Source of the DNA: Caldifarciminota bacterium
Lineage (GTDB): Bacteria > WOR-3 > Hydrothermia > UBA1063 > CAJXJZ01
DNA: 5,986 bases
Direction of reading: 5' to 3'
Assembly: GCA_027073945.1 (NCBI GenBank)
Contig: JALTEL010000548.1
Coordinates: forward strand, 1-5,986
The notes beneath the pieces were generated by a model that was not told the origin of the DNA, did not search any database, and saw only the letters and a program-made list of their open reading frames with translations. Shown in pieces: positions 5,284 to 5,986 of the stretch. Each line of letters opens with the position of its first letter. Position 1 is the stretch's first letter. The translations under genes were made by a program, and so were the position numbers.

Positions 5284-5986
5284 ATGGCTTTACATGTTGG
5301 AGATAAAGTAGTATTTAAGATTTTTAGATACGACCCGGAAAAAGATAAGGCTCCCTACTATAAGGACTATGAGGTAGAGATCAGAAGAGAAGGAATGATG
5401 GTTTTAACTGGTTTGAACCAGATAAAATGGGAGCAGGATCCTACACTCACTTATAGAAGAAGCTGCCGTGAAGGTGTTTGCGGGTCTGATGGTATGAATA
5501 TTAACGGTGTAAACACCGTTTCTTGTATGGCTCATATAGAAGATTACAATTCAAACGTACTCACAATCAAGCCCCTTCCGGGCTTTCCGGTCATCAAAGA
5601 TCTTGTATGCGATTTCGAGGACTTCTTTAATAAATACTATGTAGTTAAGCCTTATCTCATAGAGAAGGATCCGCCTCCAGGAAGAGAAAGATTGCAGAGT
5701 GTTGAAGACAGAAAAAAATTGGATGGCCTTTATGAATGTATTCTCTGCGGATGCTGTTCAAGCTCATGTCCGTCTTACTGGGCTGATCCGGATTATCTTG
5801 GACCATCGGCAATGCTTAATGCTGCAAGATTCGTCTTTGATACAAGAGATCAGGGTTCAGATGAGAGGCTTGACGCTGTCAACAATATACATGGAGTCTG
5901 GAGATGTCATACAATATTGAACTGTATCAGTGCATGCCCGAAAGAACTAAACCCTACAAAGGCTATTGCAGATCTTCAGAAAGAGA
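5284..5986 (+). CDS. sdhB: Succinate dehydrogenase iron-sulfur subunit SdhB (3' end cut by the window)
   Basis: Carries electrons from the flavin of SdhA through three iron-sulfur clusters to the quinone site. From ATG 5284 the frame is open for 234 codons to the window edge with no stop; E. coli SdhB has 238 residues, so only a short tail should be missing. The N-terminal ferredoxin-like domain has [2Fe-2S] ligands Cys61, Cys66 and Cys81 with Asp69 in place of the fourth cysteine (SCREGVCGSDG), as in E. coli. The C-terminal domain has CILCGCCSSSCP (152-163) and CHTILNCISACP (208-219): Cys152, Cys155, Cys158 and Cys218 for [4Fe-4S]; Cys162, Cys208 and Cys214 for [3Fe-4S]. Trp166 in CPSYW matches the quinone-site tryptophan region. 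The ribosome binding site is a G-rich AGGGGGAG (5271-5278), 5 nt from the ATG and less canonical than its neighbours. It starts 15 nt after sdhA. Confidence 0.96.
   Translation, partial: MALHVGDKVVFKIFRYDPEKDKAPYYKDYEVEIRREGMMVLTGLNQIKWEQDPTLTYRRSCREGVCGSDGMNINGVNTVSCMAHIEDYNSNVLTIKPLPGFPVIKDLVCDFEDFFNKYYVVKPYLIEKDPPPGRERLQSVEDRKKLDGLYECILCGCCSSSCPSYWADPDYLGPSAMLNAARFVFDTRDQGSDERLDAVNNIHGVWRCHTILNCISACPKELNPTKAIADLQKE
5503..5520. repeat. Inverted repeat inside sdhB
   Basis: AACGGTGT (5503-5510) and ACACCGTT (5513-5520) form a perfect 8-bp inverted repeat around AA. It encodes Asn-Gly-Val-Asn-Thr-Val next to the third [2Fe-2S] cysteine, so protein conservation may explain it. As RNA it would form a 7-bp stem with a 4-nt loop. 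No function can be assigned. Confidence 0.4.

Noticed and set aside
5699..5920. 73-codon + strand open frame near the right edge
   Set aside because: It is out of frame within sdhB, whose frame encodes the iron-sulfur cysteine motifs across this same stretch.
3454..5986. Assignment as a fumarate reductase (frd) instead of succinate dehydrogenase
   Set aside because: The anchors, their motifs and the three-cysteine [3Fe-4S] motif in SdhB fit succinate dehydrogenase, and the neighbours are TCA genes. Reversibility cannot be excluded, but the symbol sdh is better supported.
1..5986. CRISPR array, insertion sequence, phage or defence genes
   Set aside because: No regularly spaced repeats, terminal inverted repeats, transposase motifs or unexplained coding stretches were seen; nearly all bases belong to the seven core metabolic genes.

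Overview
This window is a compact, single-strand central-metabolism cluster. In order it encodes malate dehydrogenase (mdh), the two subunits of a class I iron-sulfur fumarase, and the four subunits of succinate:quinone oxidoreductase (sdhC, sdhD, sdhA, and sdhB, which runs off the right edge). All seven genes lie on the + strand and look intact apart from the window-edge truncation. I see no RNA genes, mobile elements or CRISPR arrays.

The DNA is moderately AT-rich, with strong AGGAGG-type ribosome binding sites and frequent ATA, AGA and AGG codons. An LDH-like malate dehydrogenase, a split class I fumarase and a two-anchor succinate dehydrogenase suggest an anaerobic or microaerophilic bacterium. 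My best guess is Deferribacterota (Denitrovibrio/Geovibrio-like). This rests on gene content and general feel rather than a diagnostic marker, so confidence is low to moderate.

Layout. Positions 1-127 hold an AT-rich stretch, a near-consensus sigma70-type promoter with a 13-bp dyad in its spacer, and the mdh leader. Positions 128-2524 are mdh-fumA-fumB with gaps of 22 and 11 nt, probably one transcript. Positions 2525-2645 hold a 12-bp hairpin (weak terminator or attenuator), a second promoter and an unusual sdhC leader. Positions 2646-5986 are sdhC-sdhD-sdhA-sdhB with gaps of about 15-22 nt. Several start codons are corrected here to the ATG that follows a Shine-Dalgarno sequence, instead of an upstream TTG that overlaps or abuts it.

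Together the enzymes connect oxaloacetate, malate, fumarate and succinate. Run oxidatively this is the C4 arm of the TCA cycle feeding electrons into the quinone pool; run in reverse it is the reductive branch to succinate. The two membrane anchors each carry two aligned histidines in their first and second helices, a pattern that fits a di-heme cytochrome b. I found no undescribed system. The points most worth a second look are the predicted di-heme anchor, the sdhC translation start with a palindrome between ribosome binding site and ATG, and the 6-1-6 dyads inside both promoters.
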